From positions 4,030,001 through 4,094,000 of the forward strand of contig CP085825.1 of the NCBI GenBank assembly GCA_020809705.1: DNA of 64,000 nt. Reading direction: 5' to 3'. Positions 37,065-48,922 of the stretch are shown here, piece after piece; position 1 is the stretch's first letter; the number at the start of each line of letters is the position of its first letter. Both the position numbers and the translations under genes were made by a program. The stretch comes from Calonectria ilicicola. Taxonomy: Eukaryota; Ascomycota; Sordariomycetes; Hypocreales; Nectriaceae. The notes beneath the pieces were generated by a model. It saw only the letters and a program-made list of their open reading frames with translations, made no database searches and was not told the origin of the DNA.

Positions 37065-39283
37065 GGTGGTGAATCTTATGATTGTTTGTGACGGTACGGG
37101 TGGGGAGGTCGAATCGTTGCAAATGGAAGTTGGCGAGTGTCGATCACTTTTTGATGATCACTTTGGCCAAGATTGGCGGCGGTTGCTAGCGATTGTAGTC
37201 GTTGATTTCACAACGAGATGTTTTGATAAACGATAGGAACACAAGGAAGGAGAGATCGGAAGAGTCGTCGTGTCTCCGGCGCTCGAAAGGAGTCGAGTCA
37301 AGAATCGTCGCGCGCGGATTCGGCGGAACTGGTGAGAAGATAGTAATTGATGTGAACGAGTGGAATCAGAGACTAGCTCGGAGTGGGAAGAAGAAAAGAG
37401 GGCTTCTAGGAGAAGAAAGAACGAGACATAATCGACCAGGGCGACTGAGTGTTTGAAAGCGAATCAAAGGTTAAAGGACGACGATTTCGCTGCAGGTCGG
37501 ACGGGATTGAAAGATCGATGCGCTCGTTGGGCGGAGGAGGATGAAGGAGCAGCGAGAGAGAGGACCTGGGAGTGTCGAAAGGACCCAGAGAGGCGTGAGA
37601 ACGTGCCAAGAGGGCCCCGGCAGACTCCAGCGGCTGTACTGCGACTGGGCGAGAGTGCAAGGACTTGGGGCAGTCTCTGAGCAGGTGCGACAGGGACTCG
37701 CGGCGCTAGAGCCACTTTGGAACTAGCGAAACAAATAAAAACGGCCGCCAATATTCCGCACTGTGTGCCGTGGCGCCGGATGCCCCTGATTTGGCCATGG
37801 CCGCTGGGCCACTGCATCTTGGATCCCCAGCCGGCGCCTGTCTGTTGGAGCGGCCCTTCAACAAAGACCCTGGTGCCACGCCCACCACTCTGTGCGGGAA
37901 GCCCCTTGATTTCCCACCTACGCACTGTGCCCGTCATGGAGCCCTGGACCTCAATTATGGCTATACACGATCCCATTGGATGCGCTTTCATTATGGTGGA
38001 TCACTTTGCACAAATGGTGGCGGGGCATCACCAAACACGGTAGGTAATAGTCCAGGTTTGCTTTCACGAGACGGGTTCGTCGACGCATGGTCACCAGCCC
38101 AGATTCAATATCAAGATTATTATGAGAACACGAGCTTTTGCTTGGATGGCTGCGGGGCGTCCCTGTTTGCGCCGGGATGCGGCCAGCAATTTCCATTCAT
38201 TTGGCAAAATGTGCCTGGCGCAGCGTGCACAATTCCTTTTGTGCTTTGTGCAGGCTGACACACTTACGCAGCTGAGAATTCCCCATCCCCCAGCGATGGA
38301 GACGCTGCCAACTGCCGCTGCCACGCACCCATCTCAGGCCCGGTTCGATGCTGCACACCTGCGTACATACAAACAAACACTGTCCGAGCTGCGCTCATCC
38401 AACCAAGTTGGTTTCTTTCGCCACCTGTGGCTTGCCATGGAAGCAATCCAGCCAATGCCGCCAAAGGCCGCATCAGCAGTGTCCATCGGCGCAGCAAGGA
38501 TCACGATGGTTCCAGCGAGTGGCGCCAGTTTGCATGCCATACGTAGGCAGGACCGTGCTGAAAAGGCTCTTTGTTCGCCTGCTTTCAAGACAAGCGATCG
38601 GCAACGGCTTCGTGTTGTAACCCGGTCGTTCCCGCTCACGGCATTGATTTGAAACTGATTCGTGATGGGAGCAGAGCGGCACAGTCTGCGTACACGACGA
38701 CGATGAAGGCTTCAATTTTGTCCTCACCGTTGCCCATATCTACAGGTAGTTTGGGACCCGATGTCTTGCGTGGCTCTCTTAGCTGCATGGCGGCGTTCTC
38801 GCGATGATTTGTTAATTTGCTGGCTGACTGGGTTGACTAATGCATCTGCCTCGGGCCTTGTTAGCAGCCTCCCCAAGTCATGGCCTCTCAATCCTCTCAA
38901 CTGCCGATGTTTGTTCACTCATGGCTCACGGCTGAAATGCGCCATCATGAGGTAACACAGTCACATCGCTGGTTTTGAATTGATGAGATGCAGATGCAAA
39001 AAGGAAAAAGACCAAAGGCCATACGGAGGCATGAAAAAGAGAAAATCAGAAATGAAGGACGACGGGATAACTGAAGAGGAAAAAAGAACGACAATGTGCC
39101 GAATAAAGTATTTTAAAGACTGGGTCATCAGTGTTTGTTGCCATTCTCCTACCATCGCGTATTCGAGGCCATCTTTTGCGGATCGTTGCCAACTTGAGGA
39201 CCACATCAGGGACCAATCCAGGGGCATCTCGCACTTCGCCTTTTCTGCAGGTCGGCGGAGCTGGTGACCCTCTCATACACCTA

Positions 39284-39520
39284 CAATACAACCCTTGAAA
39301 GATTGTCCCGTCGCTTCTTTTCATTCCTATTTCTTGACTGTCTGCTTAGTGGAAAAACAAAATATAAATAAGAAATAATCAAATGAATTAGATGTATGAT
39401 TTTATTCCAAGTAACATTGTTTATTTATTTTTAGGCGTTAACTTGATATTTTGGACAGTCAAGTTCTGTGGTACCCGATCGAAAATGTCCCCGGGGCACA
39501 ATCCCCCAGGGGGTGTATTG
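39284..39520. mobile_element. MITE copy 2, same family as 1708-1949, opposite orientation
   Basis: This 237-bp element has its left end, CAATACAACCC...GATTGT (39284-39306), almost identical to copy 1. Its other end (39498-39520) reads, inverted, CAATACACCCCCTGG...GATTGT, so it has diverged more. TA precedes the left end (39282-39283); the right flank is TG, one transition from TA. Reversed, the element aligns with copy 1 throughout: CACAGAACTT, AAAATATCAAG, an AT-rich core with ATCTAATT, and a TAAGC near the far end. It has no coding capacity for a transposase. Confidence 0.8.
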
Positions 39521-40167
39521 TGGTTCTTGGTCACTGGCGCATAACCTTTCCCGCAAATCATTTGAAATTTAACGCTCAGCGAGCTCAACGTTGCCATACG
39601 GGATAGGACTTTCGTTAGTCGTGCCGTTTGACTACACTTTAAATCTGGCATATAAAAACTTCTGATCGATATGTCAATAATTTGATCCATATGTATCCTG
39701 TATTTATTTAATAACAGTGACCATGAAAGAAAAGGTCGAGGGCATGGTGAGGCCTCTTCCTCACGGCTGTGATAAGGTGAACAAATGTCCAGATTTCTGC
39801 CAGGAAAAGCTGCTTGTCGGTCACTGAGGGAGGGAGGGACCACCACAGCTGAGCCCAGTTGTTTGTGAAACGAGGCCTTTTCCCTTTGCTCTCGCCTTAG
39901 GAAATGATAAATGGACCTAAATCTCTGGCAAAAAGTCAATCTTTCGGATAGATGTCGATCCCACCAATAAATGGTGGAGAGCGAAGAGATATTTGGGAAA
40001 TTCGCCCGTGTTTGTATACGAGAATTTTCGTCATAACCAGCAGCCCCAACTAACCACACATTAAACTGATGACGAGGCGAAGTTCCTGCAAGCATGAAGA
40101 AGATCCATCGCATCATGAATACCAGAACCAACGTTACATGATAGCGACAGGTGGGGGACCCGACCAT
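39421..40167 (-). other. Unexplained open reading frame (about 248 codons)
   Basis: The frame runs from an ATG at 40167 to a stop inside MITE copy 2. The translation has hydrophobic stretches near its start but no motif I recognise, and its last 25 codons come from the MITE. Its length is unusual for non-coding DNA of this moderate GC content. It may be chance, a decayed gene or an exon of a lineage-specific gene. Confidence 0.2.
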
Positions 40168-41134
40168 CAACACGAATTTCGAGAGTTGGCCACAACCTCG
40201 GGTATTGATTGGGTGAAACAAATGGCTGAGTCTGTGTCTTGAAGGTCGAGAACCATTTCAGCATGGCATCCGCTCCGTAAGTCAGCTATCAGTGGCTAGG
40301 TAACCACCTGTCTCGGAACCACAGATGGACGGCCTGGGTCTTATTGCCCAACCATGACCCAGTCCAACTTGCCCGCTTACTGCCTAGAGAATCGCCTGTT
40401 CCGATGCATCACATCTGCAAAGCACGACAGCAAAGCCAATATTAGCTAAGCAGCTCATTGGCTTGCTGGCGAAAAAGGACACTGCGGAGCATCGTATCCA
40501 CTGCATCTCGGGCTTCACATAAATGAGAGTTGCAGTGTAATTGGCCCCCCTCACCGGCTTCATCCTAGCCGAGCACATGCTTCAATGCTGACATGTGCAT
40601 TGAGGTAGGAACAAGCTCAAGATCAGCGGTCAGCCCAGCCATCCAGAAACTGGCAACGCCGGCCCTGGATGATAAAAGTTTCGTTGAGTTCGTGGCCATG
40701 ATACGCTGACGTGAGGCGGAGACGCTCAGTGCCGACAGGCAAGACCCGACTCTGCCACGGGTTGTCCAGCCCTGTGAAGGTGTACAGCCACCCATCGCCA
40801 AAAATGGCGGGCATTCTTTTGGACTGACATCTTGCCAGAGAAGGCCCTAGCATGCTTACTTTACATGCACTACGCCGTGCAGAGTATGCGGGTGGTCGAG
40901 ACGACAACACAAAGCGGATTAGCTCCCTCTAAGCTGATGATGAGGCCTTGCCTGGCTCCTTGTAAGAATCAAGCTGTTTCCCATTAGCGTATACTTGGGC
41001 TGGCACGGGCACGCCGCCAGAAACCCTACCCACCACCTATCTCTCCAGCAGGAAGCAGAGTACTAGTACAAGGCCTCAAGCGAGAACGACGGGCACAATT
41101 GGTGGCCCGGTACGTACCCGAGGAAGCAAGGCAC

Positions 41135-41162
41135 ACCAGTCCCAGTCCCAGTCCCAGTCCCA
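41135..41162. repeat. CCCAGT hexanucleotide tandem repeat
   Basis: About four and a half head-to-tail copies of CCCAGT in an intergenic region. Confidence 0.85.
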
Positions 41163-42968
41163 AGCGCTCGCCTCAACCCAACCCTGCTATTTTTGGAACA
41201 CCTGGCAGGTTCTTGGTCTGTCTTTGAAGTGAAATGTGGCACCAGATCCCGTCCAGGGGGATCTTCTGGAATTTTTGGCCTTCCCATGGGGACAGGCAGA
41301 GAGGGGGGGGGATGAAAAAATCGGATGAGAGGCGGGCATCCAACAGGTAAATGAACATGCACCCACCTTGACATTCTGGCAGCTAAAGAAGTCTGTTTCT
41401 GTAACGTCATTTTGGTTACTGCACAGATAATCAGCGGCGCCGCCGAGTTGCCGTTTTCTACAGTCTCTTGTTGGCTGCGGCTGCAAGCCTTCCATGTGCA
41501 GAAGTGGGCGGACCCCAGCCGCTCAGCCTAACACAGCAGTAAAATCTGACCTGTGAGCCCGGCATGGTTGGTCTGACTCTGCTGGCTCCTCTGGGCTCTC
41601 CTCGCCCAAACTCTGACTGCCCATGAGGCGCTGTCTGGCGCTTCCAAAAGCTCAGCGGCTGAATTCGGGTGGGCAGGATCGTAAGCCGCCAGGGCTTGAG
41701 CGGGTACTCTAAGGATGATGGATCACTGCCAGATACGGCCTCTAGCCTTGAGAGCCTGGCCAGTGGGAAATTACGTACAACACACCGCGCAGGCCTTGCG
41801 GGGGTAGAGCTCGGGTTTAGGGCTGGGATCCTCGCGGGTCCCGTTCGCTCATGGCCGAAATAGCTAGGACCTGGATTCCAGCATCGTAAAAGGTGGGCGG
41901 GCGGGCTATTGTGACAGTTGATCGTCGGCTCCTGTTTGAAAGTTTGCGGGTGGGTGACGGGCGCGCGTGTGCAGAGCAACAGTCAATGGCGCAGCTGCAT
42001 GATGAGTGGATGGGATGAGATGGCAAATACAGTAGTGAGATGCAGGGAGCAAGGGGGGGAAAGGGGTGGTGCTCCATTCCCCGGGCCATCTCCATTCACT
42101 CACATCCCCGCTCGGTGGCTGATGGCTTATTCTGAGGGGGGCTTGGGGCTGCTCTGGAGAGGCTAGGGGTAGCACCGAACCCAGTAGGCTGCCTGTAGAC
42201 TGACGTAGATTCCATCGCTGGAGGCCCGCTGGAGCCCACTGGAAGAAGGGCCGCTAAACCTAGGTGCCATTGCCTCCAACCTGCGTCAGTCAAGTCAAGA
42301 TGTCTTAGGAACCAGGCCCCCTGTGCTGCCTCAATGCCTGTGGTCGTCTGGTGTCGTGTGTGAGTGGCTACCGCTCTTCTCACACTGCTCAGGGATGCCG
42401 CATCCACCCCCCCAAACACGGTGGAGTGGCTCAGCAGGCTTAGCGTGTCCAGTCCCCTATTCTTGAGCGCAGCTCTCGCCGCCGCCGTCCATGGCCCGTG
42501 GCCTGTGTGGAGCGCGGAGCGAAAAAAGAGATCCGTCCCTTCATCGAAAACATTTCTGAAAACCCGGTGGCCCTGTCACTCCTGAATTTCATCTCTTGTC
42601 CTTGATCCTCCTCTCCTCTAATCCGCCTCCCTCTTCACCTCTTTCCTTTTCTTACCCCAACTATCACCATTCTTTTGAGGCTGGTGCCTCATTTCCCCGC
42701 ATTGTGTAAGGAAGGTTGCCGGGCAGTTTGCCAGTGCGCTTCACGACCCGTACAGTAGCTCCTATTTGCTCCTTGACGCACGCCCGTGACCTGGACTGGA
42801 TTTCCTTATTTCTCCTGTTTCAGCTACTCCCGCTTCCCCCCCAAAAACATCAAAAAGGCTGCCGTCAGCCCCAAGCGCCAAACCTGTCATCCCGCACAGA
42901 TCGATTCATCCTTTCTTGATTCCAACGAGCCTTCGTAGTGACAGGATTCGGGGATCCTCTTCAACAAG

Positions 42969-45792
42969 ATGGCTTACAATGGCCGTGGTAATGAGTATGG
43001 TGGCGGTCACCAGCTGCAGGACATGCCTGCTGGCAGCAACGTGAGTCCGCCTTCGAGATTGCCCACAGCTAATGGCACAATATTCTAACCGTTCACGCAA
43101 CAACAGTACCACCTCCCGCCTCAGGAGAACGATGAGGAAGCCGGTCGACATCTCTTGAACTCGGGCTACGAACAAGACCGACTTGGTGCCCGAACTCCCC
43201 CCGATCGCCCAGTCTCCGCCTACAGTCTGACCGAGTCATACGCACCTAATGCCCCTCAAACGACTCCCGGTACTGGTGGTGGTGGCTTCAGTGACAATGG
43301 CGGCTTTGGCCAGTTCAGCTCCGACCCCTATGCCCGCCCCGACTCCGCCTTTGACCCTGAAGACAGCTGGGTCCAGCGACAGCAGCAGCCGTCCATGGCT
43401 GGCGGTGGTCTTGGCCGCTCGAAAACCAGAAAGGTCAAGCTGGTTCAGGGTTCCGTTCTCAGTCTTGATTACCCTGTGCCATCTGCTATCAGAAATGCTG
43501 TTCAGCCTAGCTATCGTGATGCCGAGGGTGGCAGTGAGGAATTCATGAAGATGCGATACACCGCTGCCACCTGTGACCCCAACGACTTCACTCTCAAGAA
43601 TGGATACGATTTGCGACCCCGCATGTACAACCGCCACACTGAGTTGCTTATCGCCATCACCTACTACAACGAAGATAAGGTGCTGGTCGCCCGTACTCTG
43701 CACGGTGTCATGCAAAACATTCGTGATATCGTCAACCTAAAGAAGTCCACCTTCTGGAACAAGGGTGGCCCCGCTTGGCAGAAGATTGTTGTCTGTCTTG
43801 TTTTCGATGGTATCGACAAGGCCGACAAGAACGTTCTTGATGTGCTGGCCACCATTGGTATTTACCAGGACGGTATCATCAAGAAGGATGTCGACGGCAA
43901 GGAGACCGTTGCCCACATTTTCGAGTACACCTCGCAGCTTTCCGTCACGCCCAGCCAACAACTTATTCGACCCACCGATGACAGCCCTCAGAACCTCCCC
44001 CCCGTCCAGTTCATCTTCTGTCTGAAACAAAAGAACACTAAGAAGATTAACTCTCACCGTTGGCTCTTTAACGCTTTCGGTCGTATTCTGAACCCTGAAG
44101 TCTGTATCCTTCTCGATGCTGGTACCAAGCCCAGCCCCCGATCTCTGCTTGCCCTCTGGGAGGGTTTCTACAACGACAAGGATCTCGGTGGTGCTTGTGG
44201 TGAAATTCACGCCATGTTAGGTAAGGGCGGCAAGAAGCTGCTCAACCCTCTCGTCGCTGTCCAAAACTTCGAGTACAAGATTTCCAACATTCTTGATAAG
44301 CCTCTGGAGAGTTCGTTCGGTTACGTCTCTGTGTTGCCCGGTGCTTTCTCAGCTTATCGATTCCGTGCCATCATGGGTCGTCCCCTCGAACAGTACTTCC
44401 ACGGTGATCACACACTGTCTGCGCAGCTCGGAAAGAAGGGTATCGACGGCATGAACATTTTCAAGAAGAACATGTTCTTGGCCGAAGATCGTATTCTTTG
44501 TTTCGAGCTGGTCGCCAAGGCCGGTCAGAAGTGGCATTTGAGCTACATCAAGGCCGCCAAGGGTGAAACTGATGTTCCTGAAGGTGCCGCCGAATTCATC
44601 AGTCAGCGTCGTCGTTGGCTGAACGGTTCATTCGCTGCCTCGCTGTACTCTCTGATGCACTTCGGCCGTATGTACAAGAGTGGTCACAATATCATCCGAA
44701 TGTTCTTCTTGCACATTCAGCTTATCTACAGTTCCCTCAACTTGATCTTCACATGGTTCTCTCTCGGTTCTTACTATCTTACCACCACTGTCATCATGGA
44801 CCTTGTCGGTACTCCCAAGGTTGCCACGCAGTATCACGGTTGGCCTTTCGGCGACAAGGCTACTCCCGTTGTCAATGCCATTCTCACATATCTCTACGCT
44901 GCCTTTGTGATCTTGCAGTTTATCCTTGCGCTGGGTAACCGTCCCAAGGGTTCCAAGTTCACATACATTGCCTCCTTCGGTCTCTTCAGTCTTGTCCAGG
45001 GTTACATCTTGGTTCTCTCCGCCTACCTCGTTGTTCGCGCCTTCAACACCCCTATTGAAGACCAGATTTCACTTGCTTCTGGAGCAGACTTCGTGAACAG
45101 TTTCTTCGGTGGCAGCAGTGCCGGTGGTGTCATTCTCGTCGCCCTTATCACCATTTACGGTCTGAACTTCCTCGCCTCTTTCCTCTACCTGGACCCTTGG
45201 CACATGTTCCACTCCTTCCCCCAGTATCTCTTCCTCATGTCCACCTACATCAACATTCTCATGGTCTACGCCTTCAACAACTGGCACGATGTGTCTTGGG
45301 GTACCAAGGGTTCCGATAAGGCTGAGGCTCTTCCTTCTGCCCACGTTACCAAGGGTGAGAAGAACGAGGTGGTGGTCGAGGAAGTTGAGAAGGAGCAGGA
45401 GGATATCGACAGCCAGTTCGAGCAGACTGTCCGCCGTGCCCTGGCTCCCTTCAAGGAAGAGGAGGAGGTCGAGAAGGCCGATGTCGAGGATGGCTACAAG
45501 TCTTTCCGTACCGGTCTGGTCGTGTCATGGCTCTTCTCTAACGTCATGCTCATCATCATCATTACTACCGAGACCTTTGACGGTTTCCACATCGGAGTAA
45601 GTATTCAAAAAGGTCACTATTTCCCTTATGCAGAGTGTTAACCGTCTCCTTTAGGAAAGCGCTTCTATCCGAACTGCCAACTACTTCAAGTTCCTTCTGT
45701 ACGCCACTGCCGTGTTGTCACTTGTCCGATTCTTCGGTTTCTTGTGGTTCCTCGGTAAGACTGGTCTCATGTGCTGCTTCTCTAGACGATAA
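42969..45792 (+). CDS. chsB: Chitin synthase, class III
   Basis: This is a processive plasma-membrane glycosyltransferase that polymerises UDP-GlcNAc into cell-wall chitin. Three exons (42969-43040, 43107-45596, 45655-45792) give 899 residues, the usual size for class III. The N-terminal 110 residues are disordered and Gly/Pro-rich. The catalytic core shows [14 protein letters not shown], the EDR triplet at 484-486 and QRRRW at 524-528, all intact. Multiple membrane helices follow, and the last exon supplies the final helix ([19 protein letters not shown]) and a Cys/Arg tail. The blocks [17 protein letters not shown] and [18 protein letters not shown] separate it from classes I and II. Codon use is strongly biased to C-ending codons, which suggests high expression. 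Class III enzymes are typical of filamentous fungi and act at hyphal tips. Confidence 0.95.
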
Positions 45793-46784
45793 GTGCTACC
45801 TGCAGCGTTCATTTGAACCATGGGCGGATATGCAAGGTATGATGGGTGTCAGAGTAGATAAATTGGCTCGTTATCGGATACCTCTTTTGTAACGTTTCAT
45901 TTTCTGGTTCTTGTTTTGAGTATTAATGGATGGCAAATCAAAAAGAGTATTTGTATTTGAGGGGTCTTCCAATGGATTTGGATGCAACAAGTACCTACAT
46001 TACCCTAGTGTAATTTGGCATCTATCAGGGATTATGACATTGCATTGATGATTCTTTTTTATTTATTTACCACAATCACTCTGGTCTTGCAGGATAGTGA
46101 AAAAGTGCATATGTTTTTTTTACCATGAATGAGCCCAGAGCGCCAGACATAAGCAAATAGCCGTGATGGTTGTGCACAATATGGAACAGTCCTGAGTATC
46201 AACCAGTTACCAATATTCGCATCATGGACACTCGTTTGATCCCGATGCTTGAGCATGTGAAATATTTTCAAAATGTACTGTCATGCACAGCCTCCTATCA
46301 GAGTTACAATGGCATTATTACATTTGAAAATCACGGTCCTACGGTATTTTCGTGGGACCTATTGATGTCGGGTGGTGATGGTGGTCTTGGAGTGCGCCTC
46401 AACAAAAGCCCAACTTTTTCGCTGGATGCTGAAGCTGGCCTGGCGGCACCATGTGGGAACCATCGATGACGCGAGGCTGAGTGCGCTGCCGCCTAAACCT
46501 CGGTGGGTTGGGGGGATTTGGCTGCCTTACGCTATCTTATCAAGCATCATCGCCTTTTCCACTAAGCAGCCTTCAGCTGTGTTTGAACTCTCCCGAACAT
46601 CTCGTGACACACGGTGACTTGGTCGTCAACGACGTATCTAAAGACGCCCTCTCTCCATCTCATAATATTCTTCTCCAATACCGACAAGTATTTCTCTGAG
46701 ACCTGTCTCGCTTAGTCGACGTTACCCCTCCTCAAACTCCCATCAAGTCCGATCCAGCCCACGTTTGGGCCCCCACTTCCCACG
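45793..46784. other. Intergenic between chitin synthase and UBC12
   Basis: 3' flank of the chitin synthase followed by the UBC12 promoter. AT-rich around 45890-46130. No further gene, repeat or RNA feature seen. Confidence 0.5.
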
Positions 46785-47596
46785 ATGTTGAAGATATGGT
46801 CTATGGTGGGTTGCACCCTCGTTCTACGAGTCATTCAGTGCCAGGGCTGACGCCCAGGTAGAAAAAACAGCAAAATGAGGCCGAGAAGGTCGAAGGCCAG
46901 GCCACCGGCGGTAAAAAGAAGGTGACAGCTGCGCAGTTGCGTGTGCAAAAGGGTATGTGCAGAGCAGAGCATAGCAGACGGCGCCATGCCATCTTGGTCG
47001 TACGGTTTCAATAATCTAACATTCTGTGCAACAGATCTCTCGGAGCTTTCTCTCGGTTCGACGATGAAGACCGAGTTTCCTGACCCTGATGACATTCTCA
47101 ACTTCATTCTCACGATCGAGCCAGATGAGGGCATGTACCGAGCGGGACGATTCACCTTCGAATTCAAGATCAACTCAAGCTTCCCCCACGAGCCCCCAAA
47201 AGTCCACTGCCGAGAGAAAATCTACCATCCCAATATTAATTTGGAAGGCAACGTGTGCTTGAACATTCTGCGTGAGGACTGGAAGCCCGTGCTGAACCTG
47301 AACGCGGTGATTGTCGGATTACAAGTATGGCGTCCCCTGTCCCTTCCCCCATCTTGATCCCGATGCAACTGCATATATCCCTGGGCCTTTGTGATACCAG
47401 AGCCATGCCGGTGCCGTTTTGCGGAGGCTAATATTATTCCTAGTTCCTATTCCTTGAGCCCAATGCCTCGGACCCACTCAACAAGGAGGCCGCAGAGGAC
47501 CTACGAAACAACCGCGAGGGATTTAAGCGCAACGTGAGGACTGCTATGGGTGGTGGTATGGTTAAGGGGTTGTCATACGATCGTGTGCTGAAATAG
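46785..47596 (+). CDS. UBC12: NEDD8-conjugating enzyme E2 (Ubc12)
   Basis: This E2 transfers the ubiquitin-like protein NEDD8/Rub1 to cullins, activating SCF-type ubiquitin ligases. Four exons, 46785-46805, 46862-46952, 47035-47324 and 47444-47596, give 184 residues, matching the family. Exon 1 is only 21 bp and encodes MLKIWSM, the N-terminal peptide that docks into the NEDD8 E1. Exon 2 encodes a Lys/Gln-rich linker. The UBC fold includes [10 protein letters not shown], the HPN triad ([20 protein letters not shown]) and catalytic Cys112. The C-terminal exon reads [17 protein letters not shown]. Intron 1 ends in CAGGTAG; only the distal TAG acceptor keeps the frame. The gene lies head-to-tail between the chitin synthase and ILV5. 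Confidence 0.95.
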
Positions 47597-48922
47597 AAGG
47601 AAGCGGAGCAAAGCGAACTCGGAAAGTTAGTTGCTGACCGCACATATTCCCCAGGGCTGCTCAGCACGGCCCCCCAAAATCAATTATGCAACGCATGGAG
47701 GATGGATGAGGTTGGGGAGCGAAGAACTTCATTTTTGGCGAGCATACAGTGTTCGTAGCATCGCCCGGCGTCTTGCGAGTCCATGATCGGGGGCCGGCAT
47801 TTGCACTCCCTGTCACAATTATTCCAATTGCTTTTTTCTTCTTCTTTTTTTTACGAGCCTGAGCTGTGGAGAGGGAAGAGGAGTTGGGACAATGACGGTG
47901 GCAGAATCTAGACTTTAAATACATTCAATCAAGCTGAGCCGATGAAAGACGAGCACAAGAGCGGGTACGTAGGCGTACGGTAGGGGTGTCGACGGGTTAA
48001 GAATGGCCATTTCCGTACCGGCCACGACCTGTGTGCCCAGCTAGCCGTCACCACATGGCATGTACGGCGTATTAGTTTTTGACAATGGTGGATTGGTGGA
48101 TGCGACGGGACAGTGTAGGGTAATGCAGGGGACGGAGCGGTATGTGAGGCGGCTTTACACGGGGCGATGCGTGGTCGCGCTAGCACCAATTGGCGACCCC
48201 GAAAGCGAGGGCAGCTCAGCCCACAAAAGCTGCGGAAGAGCTTGCCGCCTGAATAGGTAGGTCTTTCTTTTCTTTTTTTTGCTGCTGGAAGTTAGATAAT
48301 GTCAAGTATATATTTATATCTTGGTATATGCATTTTCTAACCACTGGGTTCTGTTCAATTGGGCGTTGTCAAGACAAAAGATATTTTTAGCCCTAAAAAA
48401 AAAATTGTGTACATGAAGGAGGGGGAGAACGTCAACATGTTTAATTTTTTTTTTTGCCAGCAACTTAAAAAAAAAACCAAAAAAAAAACCAAAGAAGTGG
48501 CAAAAGACCTACGTTTTCATCATGTTCCTGCACCATCAACTTGATCTATCTGAATCAATGCTAAGCGAATGTAATGCATGATATTTTCTAGATTCACTAG
48601 CAAAACTATAACACAGAGAGTAGTTAACGACATGACGTAAGACAAGCATGTAAACGTTGCTGACCTTAGTAGGCGCTCACAGTGCCCGATCACTGACTGT
48701 ACCTTTTGCCCCTCCACGATGGGGAGGGGGGTTGGGTCTCCGCTTCCCCATGCATGTGTATGGTCCCTCGTTGCTCGTGCGATGGAGGTGACTGTCTGGC
48801 GGTGGCCGAAACCGGTGAGTCTCGTTCCCCCCCAATCCACAAAATTTATTTAACCTGACCTTCACCAATCTTCTCTCTCTCCTTCTACACCTACCCCCGT
48901 CACCTGCAAATCCATCATCAAA
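47597..48922. other. Intergenic between UBC12 and ILV5
   Basis: Contains the UBC12 3' flank and the ILV5 promoter. A-rich runs occur at about 48395-48500. The 60 bases before the ILV5 ATG form a CT-rich tract (CTTCTCTCTCTCC type), usual for strongly expressed fungal genes. No separate gene recognised. Confidence 0.5.

Larger units (their letters stand above)
37065..42968. other. 5.9-kb divergent spacer between OPY2 and the chitin synthase gene
   Basis: The spacer contains the promoters of OPY2 and of the chitin synthase. It holds MITE copy 2 (39284-39520), an unexplained minus-strand reading frame (39421-40167) and a CCCAGT repeat (41135-41162). The last 400 bases are CT-rich leader. Other frames look like chance. 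AT content rises around 38950-40250. Confidence 0.5.

Noticed and set aside
41458..41979. 173-codon minus-strand frame
   Set aside because: No motif, Pro/Arg-rich, and no plausible promoter or splice structure.
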